From Actinophytocola sp036378875 (GTDB lineage Bacteria; Actinomycetota; Actinomycetes; Mycobacteriales; Pseudonocardiaceae): a DNA stretch of 64,000 nt. Shown here piece by piece: positions 24,140-33,273 of this stretch. The translations under genes were made by a program, and so were the position numbers. Position 1 is the first letter of the stretch, and the number at the start of each line of letters is the position of its first letter. The notes beneath the pieces were generated by a model. It was given only the letters and a program-made list of their open reading frames with translations. It had not been told where the DNA came from and searched no databases. Location of the stretch: positions 62,001 to 126,000 of the forward strand of contig NZ_DASUVO010000045.1 in NCBI RefSeq assembly GCF_036378875.1, written 5' to 3'.

Positions 24140-25303
24140 GTGAGTCAACAGGTGCTTGACGGTGTGCGTGACCTTCTTCCGACCTTCCGGGAGCGCGCGC
24201 AGGACACCGAGGACGCGCGGCGGATCTCCGACGAGTCGATCAAGGCTCTGCAGCTGGCCGGCTTCTTCAAGCTGTTGCAGCCAACCCGGTACGGCGGTCT
24301 CGAGGCGCATCCCAACGACTTCTACCGCGCGGTGCGCTTGATCGCCTCCGCCTGCGGGTCCACCGGGTGGGTCTCCGCCGTGCTCGGGTGCCATCCCTGG
24401 CAGCTCGCGCTCTTCGACGACCGGGCCCAGCACGAGGTCTGGGGCGAGGACGACGACACGCGCGTCTCCTCCAGCTACGCGCCGATGGGGCGGGCCAAGG
24501 CGGTCGACGGCGGGTTCGAGTTCTCCGGCCGCTGGAGCTTCTCCTCCGGCTGCGACCACGCCACCTGGGTCTTCCTCGGCGGGCTGGTCGTGAACGACGA
24601 GGGCGCGCCCATCGACTTCCGGACGTTCCTGCTGCCCCGGTCCGACTACCAGATCGACGACGTCTGGGACACCATCGGCCTGCGGGGCACCGGCAGCAAC
24701 GACATCATCGTCGACAAGGTGTTCGTGCCCGAGTACCGCACGCTCAGCTTCATGGACACCGGGCGGTGCTACGGGCCGGGCCAGGAGGTCAACACCGGAC
24801 CGCTCTACAAGCTGCCGTTCGCGTCCGTGTTCTCCTGCTCGATCTCGGTGCCGGTCGTCGGGATGGCGACGGGCGCCTACGAGGCGTACGTCAACTACAC
24901 CAAGGAGCGGGTGCGGGCCTCGACGGGCGGCAAGGCCGCGGACGACTCGTTCAACCAGCTCCGCATCGCCGAGGCGGCCAGCAAGATCGACACGGCCGTG
25001 CTGCAGATCGAGCGCAACCTCGACCAGGAGATGAAGCACGTGACCGCGGGCGAGAAGGTCCCGTTCCCGCTGCGCGTGCAGACCCGGCGCGACCAGGTGA
25101 ACGCCACCAGCGCCGCGATCGCCGCCGTGGACCGGCTCTTCGAGAGCGCTGGCGGGCGGGCGCTCAAGGTCGGCACGCCGATCCAGCGCTTCTGGCGCGA
25201 CGCGCACGCCGGCCGGGTGCACGCCATCAACGACCCGGAGAAGGCCCTCGTCATGTACGGGCAGCAGCAACTCGGGCTGAAGGTGCAGGACGCGTGGATC
25301 TGA
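24140..25303 (+). CDS. hsaA: 3-HSA hydroxylase oxygenase subunit HsaA
   Basis: 387 aa, group D flavin monooxygenase with an acyl-CoA-dehydrogenase fold: LQLAGFFKLLQPTRYGGLEA, GCHPWQLALFDDRAQHEVWG, VSSSYAPMGRAKAVDGGFEF, DDVWDTIGLRGTGSNDIIVD. With reduced FMN from HsaB it hydroxylates 3-HSA to the catechol 3,4-DHSA during ring A/B degradation. Leaderless-looking GTG start at 24140. Gene order hsaA-hsaD-hsaC-hsaB is the same as in Mtb. Confidence 0.94.
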   Translation: MSQQVLDGVRDLLPTFRERAQDTEDARRISDESIKALQLAGFFKLLQPTRYGGLEAHPNDFYRAVRLIASACGSTGWVSAVLGCHPWQLALFDDRAQHEVWGEDDDTRVSSSYAPMGRAKAVDGGFEFSGRWSFSSGCDHATWVFLGGLVVNDEGAPIDFRTFLLPRSDYQIDDVWDTIGLRGTGSNDIIVDKVFVPEYRTLSFMDTGRCYGPGQEVNTGPLYKLPFASVFSCSISVPVVGMATGAYEAYVNYTKERVRASTGGKAADDSFNQLRIAEAASKIDTAVLQIERNLDQEMKHVTAGEKVPFPLRVQTRRDQVNATSAAIAAVDRLFESAGGRALKVGTPIQRFWRDAHAGRVHAINDPEKALVMYGQQQLGLKVQDAWI

Positions 25304-26118
25304 CCGAGGACACCAAGGTCGGCCTCCACTACTACGAGGCCGGTGACGGCGAGCCCGTCGTCATGTTGCACGGCGGCGGGCCCGGTGCCTCGGCGTGGAG
25401 CAACTTCGGGCGCAACCTCGAGGTGTTCGCGGCGAGGTTCCGGACGCTGATCGTCGACCAGCCCGGGTTCGGCGGCTCCGACAAGTCGGCGGTCACCAGC
25501 CAGTACTTCACGTTCTCGGCCGACGCGTTGCTGAAGCTGCTCGACGAGGTCGGTGTCGAACGCGCGCATCTCGTCGGCAACTCGCTCGGCGGCGGCACCG
25601 CGGTGCGGTTCGCGTTGCGTTATCCCGACCGCGCCGGCCGGCTCGTGCTCATGGCGCCGGGTGGCCTGGGGCTCAACGTCTTCGCGCCGGACCCGACCGA
25701 GGGCGTCAAGCGGCTCTACCAGTTCGCGGCGCCGCCAGGGCCGTCCAAGGAGAAGCTCGCCGCCTTCCTCCGCACGCTGGTGTACGACCAGTCGCTCGTC
25801 ACCGACGAGTTGGTGGAGGAACGGTTCGCGGCTGCCAGCGACCCGGACACGTTGCGCGCCATGGCATCCATGGGCGCCTCGTTCGCGAGCGACCCCGAGG
25901 AAGGCATGCTGTACCGTGAGGCGCACCGCCTGCGTCAGCGCGTCCTGCTCGTCTGGGGACGTGAGGACCGGGTCAACCCGCTCGACGGCGCTCTCGTTGC
26001 CCTCAAAGTGATCCCGCGTGCGCAGCTGCACGTGTTCGGCCGGTGTGGACACTGGGCGCAGCTGGAGAAGTTCGCCGAGTTCAACCGGCTCGCCATGGAC
26101 TTCCTCGAAGGAGCATGA
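25294..26118 (+). CDS. hsaD: 4,9-DSHA hydrolase HsaD (meta-cleavage product hydrolase)
   Basis: 274 aa alpha/beta-hydrolase. Oxyanion/HGGGPGA loop at LHGGGPGASAWSNFGRNL, nucleophile Ser97 in LVGNSLGGGTAVRFALRYP, acid Asp225 in WGREDRVNPLDGALVALK, His253 in FGRCGHWAQLEKF. It cleaves the C-C bond of the HsaC product to give HIP and a dienoate. GTG 25294 is chosen; it overlaps the hsaA stop by 10 nt and starts MDLTEDTKVGLHYYEAGDG. The N-terminus is about 15 residues shorter than in Mtb. Confidence 0.93.
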   Translation: MDLTEDTKVGLHYYEAGDGEPVVMLHGGGPGASAWSNFGRNLEVFAARFRTLIVDQPGFGGSDKSAVTSQYFTFSADALLKLLDEVGVERAHLVGNSLGGGTAVRFALRYPDRAGRLVLMAPGGLGLNVFAPDPTEGVKRLYQFAAPPGPSKEKLAAFLRTLVYDQSLVTDELVEERFAAASDPDTLRAMASMGASFASDPEEGMLYREAHRLRQRVLLVWGREDRVNPLDGALVALKVIPRAQLHVFGRCGHWAQLEKFAEFNRLAMDFLEGA

Positions 26119-26119
26119 C

Positions 26120-27025
26120 ATGGGCATCCGTTCCCTCGGCTACCTGCGCATCGAGGCCACGGACATCGAGGCGTGGCGCGTGTACGGGCTCAAGGTCCTC
26201 GGCATGGTCGAGGGCAAGGGCGGCCGCGACGACGCGCTCTACCTTCGCATGGACGACTTCCCCGCCCGCCTCGTCATCCTGCCCGGCGAGTCCGACCGGC
26301 TCGCCGCGGCCGGCTGGGAGGTGGCGAACGTCGCCGAGCTGGGCGAGGTCTGCGGCCGCCTCGAAGCCGCAGGCGTGCCGTACAAGGAAGGCAGCAAGGA
26401 GGAACGCGCGGACCGGCGCGTCGACCAGCTGATCACGTTCGAGGACCCGTCCGGTAACACGCTCGAGGTCTTCCACGGCGCGGCGCTGGAACACCGGCGT
26501 GTGGTCAGTCCCTACGGCCACCGGTTCGTCACCGGCGAGCAGGGACTCGGCCACGTTGTACTGTCCACACGGGACGACGCCGAGGCACTGGCCTTCTACC
26601 GTGACGTACTCGGCTTCCGGTTGCGGGACTCGATGCGCCTGCCGCCACAGCTCGTGGGCCGCCCGGCCGACGGCGATCCCGCGTGGCTGCGGTTCTTCGG
26701 CTGCAACCCCCGCCACCACAGCCTCGCGTTCCTGCCGATGCCGACCCCGTCCGGGATCGTGCACCTGATGGTCGAGGTGGAGAACACCGACGACGTCGGC
26801 CTGTGCCACGACCGCGCGCTGCGCCGCAAGGTGCCCATGTCCGCGACGCTTGGCCGGCACGTCAACGACCTGATGCTGTCGTTCTACATGAAGACACCCG
26901 GCGGCTTCGACGTCGAGTTCGGCTGCGAAGGCCGGCAGGTCGAGGACGAGTCGTGGATCGCCAGGGAGAGCACCGCGGTTTCCTTGTGGGGACACGACTT
27001 CTCCATCGGTGCCCGTCCGCAATGA
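26120..27025 (+). CDS. hsaC: 3,4-DHSA extradiol dioxygenase HsaC
   Basis: 301 aa, two-domain vicinal-oxygen-chelate extradiol dioxygenase. Iron ligands fall at His145 (QGLGHVVLST), His215 (SGIVHLMVEV) and Glu266 (GGFDVEFGCEG), the positions I recall for the Mtb enzyme. It cleaves the catechol ring A of 3,4-DHSA (meta-cleavage). ATG 26120 has GAAGGAG 6 nt upstream. The stop overlaps the hsaB start by 4 nt. Confidence 0.95.
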   Translation: MGIRSLGYLRIEATDIEAWRVYGLKVLGMVEGKGGRDDALYLRMDDFPARLVILPGESDRLAAAGWEVANVAELGEVCGRLEAAGVPYKEGSKEERADRRVDQLITFEDPSGNTLEVFHGAALEHRRVVSPYGHRFVTGEQGLGHVVLSTRDDAEALAFYRDVLGFRLRDSMRLPPQLVGRPADGDPAWLRFFGCNPRHHSLAFLPMPTPSGIVHLMVEVENTDDVGLCHDRALRRKVPMSATLGRHVNDLMLSFYMKTPGGFDVEFGCEGRQVEDESWIARESTAVSLWGHDFSIGARPQ

Positions 27026-27558
27026 TCACCCAGGCGCGGTTCCGCCAGGCGCTCGGCAACTTCTGCACGGGCGTCACGGTCGTGACCGCGATGCGGGACG
27101 AGGAGCCCGTCGGGTTCGCGTGCCAGTCGTTCGCCGCGCTCTCGCTCGACCCGCCGCTGGTGTTGTTCTGCCCGGGGAAGAACGCGCGCACGTGGCCGCA
27201 CATCCAGGCGTACGGCCACTTCTGCGTGAACGTCCTCAGCCATTCCCAACAGGACGTGTCCGCGACGTTCGGCAAGGCGGGCGCGGACAAGTTCTCCTCC
27301 GTGCCGTGGGCACCCGCCCCGTCCGGCGCCCCGATCCTCGCGGGCGCGTTGACCTGGCTGGACTGCGCGGTCGAGGACGTACACGAGGGTGGCGACCACT
27401 ACATCGTCACCGGCCGCGTCACCACACTCGGCGACCAACGCGACGACCGGCCACTGCTGTTCCACCGCGGCGCGTACACGGTCACCGAACGCGCGGAACC
27501 GACGCCGGGCATCCTCGACAACCTCATCACCTGGTCCCAGGGCGACGACTGGATCTAG
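27022..27558 (+). CDS. hsaB: Flavin reductase HsaB
   Basis: 178 aa, flavin reductase/FMN-binding split-barrel: FRQALGNFCTGVTVVTAMRD, CQSFAALSLDPPLVLFCPGK, FCVNVLSHSQQDVSATFGKA, DHYIVTGRVTTLGD. It supplies reduced flavin to HsaA. ATG 27022 overlaps the hsaC stop by 4 nt. Confidence 0.93.
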   Translation: MITQARFRQALGNFCTGVTVVTAMRDEEPVGFACQSFAALSLDPPLVLFCPGKNARTWPHIQAYGHFCVNVLSHSQQDVSATFGKAGADKFSSVPWAPAPSGAPILAGALTWLDCAVEDVHEGGDHYIVTGRVTTLGDQRDDRPLLFHRGAYTVTERAEPTPGILDNLITWSQGDDWI

Positions 27559-27561
27559 TGT

Positions 27562-28431
27562 GTGCGGGTGGACTTCGACGAGATCGTGGTCAGGACCGAC
27601 CGACTCGACTTCCCCGCGCTCGCCGCAGGTGACGGACCGGTTGTCGTGTGCTGGCACGGGTTTCCGGACCATCCGCTGACCTTCGCGCAGCTCGCCGAGC
27701 ATCTCGTGGCGGCCGGGCGGCGCGTGGTCATGCCGTTCCTGCGTGGTTTCCACCCGAACACCATCGATGACCTGACGTACTCGGACGGCATCACGCTCGC
27801 GGCCGACGCGGCGGCGGTGGCGGCCGCGCTGGGCGGCACGGTGGACATGATCGGCCACGACATCGGCGCCGGCATGGTCGCGCGCGTGGCGGCGGCCTGG
27901 CCGGAGCGGCTGAACCGCGGCGTGACGCTCGCGATCCCGCCGCCTCCGACGCTGGCGACGACCCTGTGGGACCCGGCGCAGCAGCAGCGACTGTTCTACC
28001 TGTTCCTGTTCGCCGTCGAGGGCGTCGCGGAAGCCGTGCTGCGCAAGGACCGCGCGTTGATCGACCACCTCTGGTCGACGTGGTCCCCGAGCCTGCGGCT
28101 CGACGACGCGTACCGGACCTGGATCCACAAGATGTACGGCGACGAGAAGTACATCGCGAACGTCCTGAAGATCTACCGAGCGAACTTCGACCCGACCCGG
28201 ATGGACCCGGCGCTGGCGGAGTACGCGACCCGCACGGAAGCGCCGGCGTCGAAACCGTTGCTGGTACTGGGCGGCGCTGAGGACGGCTGCATCGACCCGA
28301 AGTTCTTCGCCAGCGCCCACGAAGCGCTCGCGCCCGGGTCCGAAGTGGAGGTCCTGCCCGGCGTCGGGCACTTCCTCCACCTCGAACAACCCGGAACGGT
28401 CGCGGCTCGCGTCCTGGACTGGTTCGCCTAG
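27562..28431 (+). CDS. Epoxide hydrolase/dehalogenase-type alpha/beta-hydrolase
   Basis: 289 aa from GTG 27562, 3 nt after hsaB. Oxyanion-hole motif CWHGFPDHPLTF and nucleophile elbow MIGHDIGAGMVARVAAAW, in which the nucleophile is Asp, as in epoxide hydrolases and haloalkane dehalogenases. The acid and base would be in LGGAEDGCIDPKFF and GVGHFLHLEQPG. Its position at the end of the hsa operon suggests a role in steroid or side-product metabolism; substrate unknown. It ends convergently with a 4-nt overlap of the next gene's stop. Confidence 0.8.
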   Translation: MRVDFDEIVVRTDRLDFPALAAGDGPVVVCWHGFPDHPLTFAQLAEHLVAAGRRVVMPFLRGFHPNTIDDLTYSDGITLAADAAAVAAALGGTVDMIGHDIGAGMVARVAAAWPERLNRGVTLAIPPPPTLATTLWDPAQQQRLFYLFLFAVEGVAEAVLRKDRALIDHLWSTWSPSLRLDDAYRTWIHKMYGDEKYIANVLKIYRANFDPTRMDPALAEYATRTEAPASKPLLVLGGAEDGCIDPKFFASAHEALAPGSEVEVLPGVGHFLHLEQPGTVAARVLDWFA

Positions 28432-29171
28432 TAGTCGAACGCCGTCGCCCACTTCACCAGCTCTTCGAGGGTCAGGGGCGGGCTGGTACGGCCGTCCTGC
28501 CAGGTCACCGCCAACTCGATTTGGGTGTTGTCCGGTCGAAGTGCGTGGATCTGCTGCAGGTGTCCTGGCGAGGCCACCCCAGCGGTGTCCGCGTCCGTCA
28601 GTACCCGCGTGCCGTCAGACAGGGTCCACTCGTCGCAGTCGGGCGCTCCCACGCACGAGTCGAACGGCCACGTCTTGATGTCCTTGACGGTGAGATAGAC
28701 CAGGAGGGCGCCCTCGGCATCCTGGTAGTAGCCCATGGCGGAGCAAGAGTCCGAGGGAGGTCCTGACGGGCCCATGGTCGGTCTACTATCGGGGAATTCA
28801 ATCGGCTGCGGCGGCGCCTCGAGACTGCAGGCGAAGACGAGCGGTTCGGGGTAGCGCGTGGTCCCGTCGTATGGCGGCGCGGGTTTCGCCTCCCACCCGG
28901 CCGGAATCACGTCGGGCAGCGCGGCGGTCAGCTGTGCGGTGAGCCGCTGGGAGGGGAGCTCGGGTTGTTCGGCGACCTCGTTGCTTGGTCGGTCGGCGTT
29001 CGAAGTCACCGCGAGCCCGCCGATCGCCACCACCGCGAGGAAGGCGGCCGCCGTGGTGCGGCGGTTGCGGGTGCGTGCCCGCGCGCGGGCGATCACGGCG
29101 TGCGAGTCGATGGGGGCGGGGTCCGCTTCGTCGGCCAGCAGTGCCAGCCCTTGGGCGATGTCGTCGGTCAT
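28428..29171 (-). CDS. Single-pass membrane protein paired with a SigE-type sigma factor
   Basis: 247 aa from ATG 29171. A short cytoplasmic N-terminus (MTDDIAQGLALLADEADPAP, then RARARTRNRRTTA) precedes one membrane helix (AAAFLAVVAIGGLAV, about 41-55). The extracytoplasmic domain has four or five cysteines in FACSLEAPPQ, SDSCSAMGYY and FDSCVGAPDCDEW. The start overlaps the sigma-factor stop by 4 nt, the classic layout of a sigma factor with its membrane regulator, but no zinc-binding anti-sigma motif is seen, so an anti-sigma role is inferred from context. Confidence 0.7.
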   Translation of the reverse strand: MTDDIAQGLALLADEADPAPIDSHAVIARARARTRNRRTTAAAFLAVVAIGGLAVTSNADRPSNEVAEQPELPSQRLTAQLTAALPDVIPAGWEAKPAPPYDGTTRYPEPLVFACSLEAPPQPIEFPDSRPTMGPSGPPSDSCSAMGYYQDAEGALLVYLTVKDIKTWPFDSCVGAPDCDEWTLSDGTRVLTDADTAGVASPGHLQQIHALRPDNTQIELAVTWQDGRTSPPLTLEELVKWATAFDY

Positions 29172-29695
29172 GACCGCAACTCCTGGAGGGTCTCGGTGCC
29201 CAGTGCGGCACGCAGGGCGGCGAGGCCGCGCGCGGACTGGCTCTTCACGTTTCCTTCTGAGCACCGCAGGATGGCCGCGGCTTCGGTCACGGAATGCTGT
29301 GACCAGTAGCGCAGGACCACCGCGGCGCGTTGGCGCGCGGGGAGCCGTGCGAGTGCGTCGCGGAGAACCTCCGTCAGGTGCGCGGCCCCGGTGGGGTCGG
29401 TGGCCGGCGCCGGTTGGTCGGGGACGACACCGTCCCGCGACTCGGCGCGTCGCCAAGGCCGGCGTCGTTCGTTCAGCCAGCACCGGAGCAGCGCCTTCCT
29501 GGCGTAACTGTCGGCGGTGTCCTTGTCCCGCACCTTCGGCCACGCTCCGTACAGCCTGATGTAGCAGGTCTGTACCAGGTCGTTGGCGAGGTGCTGGTCA
29601 CCGCAGAGCAAGTACGCCAGTCGTGTCAACGACGCGGTCGACCGCGCCACGAACACGTGGAAGCTCTCGTCGTCGTCCTCGCGTCTCGTGCTCAT
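29168..29695 (-). CDS. SigE-family RNA polymerase sigma factor
   Basis: About 175 aa. Region 2: SFHVFVARSTASLTRLAYLL and HLANDLVQTCYIRLYGAWPK. Region 4: LARLPARQRAAVVLRYWSQH and ILRCSEGNVKSQSARGLAAL. These are hallmarks of the short SigE-type sigma-70 group common in actinomycetes. The start is uncertain: ATG 29695 fits the family N-terminus (MSTRREDDDESF), but ATG 29731 and a GTG at 29704 are in frame. Confidence 0.82.
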   Translation of the reverse strand: MSTRREDDDESFHVFVARSTASLTRLAYLLCGDQHLANDLVQTCYIRLYGAWPKVRDKDTADSYARKALLRCWLNERRRPWRRAESRDGVVPDQPAPATDPTGAAHLTEVLRDALARLPARQRAAVVLRYWSQHSVTEAAAILRCSEGNVKSQSARGLAALRAALGTETLQELRS

Positions 29696-29784
29696 ACCCT
29701 CCACACACGTAACCGTCGGGATCGGTTGCATGTGTCATCAGCTCGGGCAGGGCCGCCTCGCGCCCTCGCCAAAGACCGGCGACC

Positions 29785-30741
29785 TCAGCGCACTCCCGAA
29801 AGAGCCTCTAGTCGGCCCACGTGGTCGCGGGGCGAGCCGAACAGGTGCGCGTTGCCGTGTGCCCGCTTGAAGTACAGGTGCGCGTCGTGCTCCCACGTGA
29901 TCGCGATGCCGCCGTGCAGCTGGATCATCTCGCCGGCCACCGAGGTGAACGCCTCCGTGCACCACACCGCCGCGGTCGCCGCCGTCGAGGCCAGGTCGGC
30001 ACCGGTCACCACCGCGGAGGCGGCCGCCGACGCCGCCGACTCGGCCGTCTCCACCAGCACGTGCATGTCGGCCATCCGGTGCTTCAGTGCCTGGAACGAG
30101 CCGATGGGCCGGCCGAACTGGGTCCGCTGCTTCGCGTACTCCACGGTCAGCTCCAGGCAGCGGGTCGCCGCACCCGCCGATTCCGCGGCCACAGCGGCAC
30201 ACGCCACGTCCCGCACCCATGCCATGTCCGGCACGCCGAGGAAGTCTCCGGAACCGGTTGCGGACACCGTGGCCAACCTGCGTGTCGGATCCATGGTCCC
30301 GTGCGGTGTGATGTTCGCCTCGTTCGGCGGCACCGCGTAGAGACCGTCCTCGCGTGGCACCAGGAAAACGTCCGCGATCTGGGCGTTCAGCGCGTACGGG
30401 CCCCACACCAGCGACGGGATCACCGAGCCGTCGGCGACCCCGGAGAGCAGTGAGCCGGCGCCGGCCGACAGCAGCGCCGCTGACGCCACGACGGTGCCGA
30501 GCAGTGGTCCCGGTGTCAGGAACCGGCCGAGTTCCGCCAGTACCACACGGGTTTCCAGGAACGACGCGCCGAGACCACCGTGTTCCTCGGGGATCCAGAG
30601 CGCGGCGACCCCGAGGTCGCACAGCCGGGCCCACAGTTTCTCGTCGTAGCCGGACGGGGATGCCATGGCCTCGCGCGTGTTCGACTCACGACCGAGCAGA
30701 GTCCGAACGGTTTCCCGCAGTGCGTCCTGCTCGTCACTCAC
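29785..30741 (-). CDS. Acyl-CoA dehydrogenase FadE33/FadE32-like subunit
   Basis: 318 aa from GTG 30741, the length I recall for Mtb FadE33. Short ACAD: VAALWIPEEHGGLGASFLET, YAKQRTQFGRPIGSFQALKH, IQLHGGIAITWEHDAHLYFK. Such short subunits pair with a FadE31-type partner in ring C/D degradation. GTG 30741 lies 6 nt after TTGAAT, next to the ACCAAGC-type operator; TTG 30753 (LNWRVSDEQ) is an alternative that would overlap the operator. Divergent from the protein kinase gene. Confidence 0.78.
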   Translation of the reverse strand: MSDEQDALRETVRTLLGRESNTREAMASPSGYDEKLWARLCDLGVAALWIPEEHGGLGASFLETRVVLAELGRFLTPGPLLGTVVASAALLSAGAGSLLSGVADGSVIPSLVWGPYALNAQIADVFLVPREDGLYAVPPNEANITPHGTMDPTRRLATVSATGSGDFLGVPDMAWVRDVACAAVAAESAGAATRCLELTVEYAKQRTQFGRPIGSFQALKHRMADMHVLVETAESAASAAASAVVTGADLASTAATAAVWCTEAFTSVAGEMIQLHGGIAITWEHDAHLYFKRAHGNAHLFGSPRDHVGRLEALSGVR

Positions 30742-30752
30742 CCGCCAATTCA

Positions 30753-30770
30753 ACCAAACAGTTGCTTGGT
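30753..30770. promoter_or_regulatory. KstR2-like operator upstream of the FadE33-like gene
   Basis: ACCAAAC-AGTT-GCTTGGT, an 18-bp near-palindrome (one mismatch to ACCAAGC-N4-GCTTGGT). It matches the style of KstR2-type boxes and recurs at 35243 and 42985. It lies between the FadE33-like gene and the Ser/Thr kinase gene. Confidence 0.7.
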
Positions 30771-30854
30771 TTGCCTAGGACGTACCTCGATCAGGTGTAT
30801 TCGATATCCTCTGGGTCCAGGTCGGGACCTGGTACGAACCAACCTGAGGAGTTC

Positions 30855-32408
30855 TTGGTCATCGAGAAGGGTGCACTGGTCGCTGGCCGGTATCGGTTGA
30901 TCGAAGAAGTCGGCAGCGGCGCGATGGGCGTCGTGTGGAAGGCGCAGGACGAACGGCTTGGCCGTGTCGTCGCGATCAAGCGACTCGTAGTCCGCTACGG
31001 GCTGTCCGACACGATGACCGAAGAGGTACGCAGACGCGCGATGCGGGAGGCCCGGATCGCGGCGCGTCTGCAGCATCGCAACGCCATCGCGCTGTTCGAC
31101 GTCGCCGAGGACAAGGGCGACCCGATACTGGTCATGGAGTTCCTGCCGTCCAAGAGTCTTTCGGTGGTGCTCTCCGAACGTGGCACGCTCCCGCCCCATG
31201 AGGCCGCGGAGATCGGCGCCCAGGTCGCGGAGGCCATCGCCGCCGCGCATGCCGTCGGCATCGCACACCGCGACATCAAGCCGGGCAACATCCTGCTGTC
31301 CGAGAACGGCACCGTCAAGATCACCGACTTCGGTATCTCCCGTGCGCTCGACGACGGCACCGTGACCACACAGACCGGCATGCTCGCCGGCACCCCGGCC
31401 TACCTCGCCCCCGAGATCGCCAGGGGCGACAACTCGACGCGCGCCTCCGACGTGTTCTCCCTCGGCTCGACGCTCTACCACGCCATCGAGGGCCGACCGC
31501 CGTTCGGCACGAACTCCAACCCGCTGGCCCTGCTGCACGCCGTCGCGTCCGGCAACGTGCCGCCACCGCGCAACGCCGGCGCGCTCGAACCCACGCTGAT
31601 GAGCCTCATGCGGGTCGAACCGGGCGAGCGGCCGAGCATGAAGCAGGCGGCGGAAGCCCTCGCCGCCGCGGCCACGGTGGTCATGCCGGTGCCGCCCGCC
31701 GCGTCGGGTCCCAAGACCCCGCCGAAGGCGGCGATCTCCGTGCCGGCGCTGCTGCCCGTCCCGCCGCAGCCCACCGCCGCCCTACCGAAGCCGCAAACAC
31801 AGCCGCAGCCGACCCAGTCCGGGCCGTCCAAGCGGAACATGGTGATCGTCGGCATGGTCGCGCTGGTGGTGCTGGCCGGCACCCTGGTCACGGTGCTGCT
31901 CCTGAACAGCGGCGACAAGACCAACGCCGACAACAACGCCCAGGGCAACGACACCACCACGACCCAGCAGGCCGGGTCACCGCCGAGCGATGGCGGCGGC
32001 AGTAACCCTCCCACGACGAAGACATCGCCGGCGCAGGACGACAGCAGCGCTTCCGCGGCTCCGTCCCAGGTCGCGCCGCCCGCCGGCACCCAGATCCCGT
32101 TCACCACCGCCGGGCTGTTCCTGCTCGACTACTACAGCAGCAACAAGAGCCTGGGAGAACGCTGGGCCATGCTGTCCCCGTACGCACAGGCGTCTTTCGG
32201 CAGCCAGGACGAGTTCAACCGGTACTGGTCCGAGTTCACCCAGGTCAGCTCGGAGAACGCTAAGGGCGTCACGCCGAACGCCGACGGCTCGCTGAACGTG
32301 CCGTGCGACGTCACCTACACCACGGCCGCTGGACCGCAGGTCCAGCACAAGGTGGTCCGCGTCACCATGATCGGTGACCAGCTGAAGATCGACTCCGAGG
32401 CTAAGTGA
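30855..32408 (+). CDS. PknB-type transmembrane Ser/Thr protein kinase
   Basis: 517 aa. Kinase domain about 13-275: GSGAMGVVWKAQDE (glycine loop), VVAIKRLVV (Lys41), AHRDIKPGNILLSENG (catalytic loop), KITDFGISRALDDG (DFG), AGTPAYLAPEIARG (activation segment). A Pro/Gln-rich linker, one membrane helix (VIVGMVALVVLAGTLVTVLL, about 330-350), then a Thr/Ser-rich spacer and an extracytoplasmic domain with no PASTA repeats. The start is taken as TTG 30855, because GAGGAG lies 3-4 nt upstream and no ATG or GTG fits. The last 8 nt overlap the convergent FadE gene. Confidence 0.86.
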   Translation: MVIEKGALVAGRYRLIEEVGSGAMGVVWKAQDERLGRVVAIKRLVVRYGLSDTMTEEVRRRAMREARIAARLQHRNAIALFDVAEDKGDPILVMEFLPSKSLSVVLSERGTLPPHEAAEIGAQVAEAIAAAHAVGIAHRDIKPGNILLSENGTVKITDFGISRALDDGTVTTQTGMLAGTPAYLAPEIARGDNSTRASDVFSLGSTLYHAIEGRPPFGTNSNPLALLHAVASGNVPPPRNAGALEPTLMSLMRVEPGERPSMKQAAEALAAAATVVMPVPPAASGPKTPPKAAISVPALLPVPPQPTAALPKPQTQPQPTQSGPSKRNMVIVGMVALVVLAGTLVTVLLLNSGDKTNADNNAQGNDTTTTQQAGSPPSDGGGSNPPTTKTSPAQDDSSASAAPSQVAPPAGTQIPFTTAGLFLLDYYSSNKSLGERWAMLSPYAQASFGSQDEFNRYWSEFTQVSSENAKGVTPNADGSLNVPCDVTYTTAAGPQVQHKVVRVTMIGDQLKIDSEAK

Positions 32409-33273
32409 TCGCGTCGAGCACGCGGCGCCGGTGGAAGGTCTGCGTGCCCCATGCGGACCGCAACGCGCGGACCTTGAGCAGCCACAACGAAAGGTCGTGC
32501 TCCTGCGTGAACCCGACCGCGCCGTGGACCTGCAGTGCCGCCCGCGCGGCGAGGTAGGCGGCGTCCGCGGCGGCCACCCTGGCGGCCGACACGTCCTCCG
32601 CGGTGCCCGTGACCGCCGCCGCGTGCACGAGCGGGCGGGCGAACTCGAGCGCCACCAGCACGTCCGCCAGGTGGTGCTTGACCGCCTGGAACTCGCCGAT
32701 CGCACGCCCGAACTGCCGCCGCTGCGTCACGTATGTCGCAGACTGTTCCAGGAGTCCCCGCCCCAGCCCGATCAACTGGGCCGCCTGGCAGAGCACGCCG
32801 AGGTCCAGGACCTCTGTGGGCGGCCCGACCGGCTCACCGCTGCGGACCTCGAACAACCGGCGGGCCGGGTCGACCGACGTGTGCTGGGCGACGATCTCCG
32901 CCTGGTAGACGCCGTCGTCGAGGAGCACGAACGGGGTGGCGACGTCCGCGTCGAGCGCGTAGGGCACATCCGGTGGCAGCGCAACGGTCGCCAGTTCGGC
33001 GTCGAGCCCGAGGACCGGTGCCACCGCGTACGACTCGATCAGTGGCCCTGGCACGGCGTGCCGACCGAGTTCCTCGAACACCACGGCCAGCTCGACCGGG
33101 TACTCGGCCAGCTCGCCTGCACCGATCTTGGCCAGTCCCTTGAAGAGGTCGAGCCCGGCCGCGTGCTCCCCGGCCGCCCACGCGCGGGTCGCCGCTGGCA
33201 CGTTCGCGTCCGACAGCAACGCATGCACACTCGCGGCCAACTCGCGCTGCTCGGCACCCAACGTGAACTTCAT
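32401..33273 (-). CDS. Acyl-CoA dehydrogenase FadE32-like subunit
   Basis: 290 aa from ATG 33273 (MKFTLGAEQRELAASVHALL), overlapping the FadE31-like stop by 4 nt. It has TQRRQFGRAIGEFQAVKHHL and ALQVHGAVGFTQEHDLSLWL, but the N-terminal domain is short and the central part is degenerate, as in mycobacterial FadE32. It presumably forms a heteromer with the FadE31-like protein encoded just upstream, acting on ring C/D CoA intermediates. Confidence 0.78.
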   Translation of the reverse strand: MKFTLGAEQRELAASVHALLSDANVPAATRAWAAGEHAAGLDLFKGLAKIGAGELAEYPVELAVVFEELGRHAVPGPLIESYAVAPVLGLDAELATVALPPDVPYALDADVATPFVLLDDGVYQAEIVAQHTSVDPARRLFEVRSGEPVGPPTEVLDLGVLCQAAQLIGLGRGLLEQSATYVTQRRQFGRAIGEFQAVKHHLADVLVALEFARPLVHAAAVTGTAEDVSAARVAAADAAYLAARAALQVHGAVGFTQEHDLSLWLLKVRALRSAWGTQTFHRRRVLDAIT

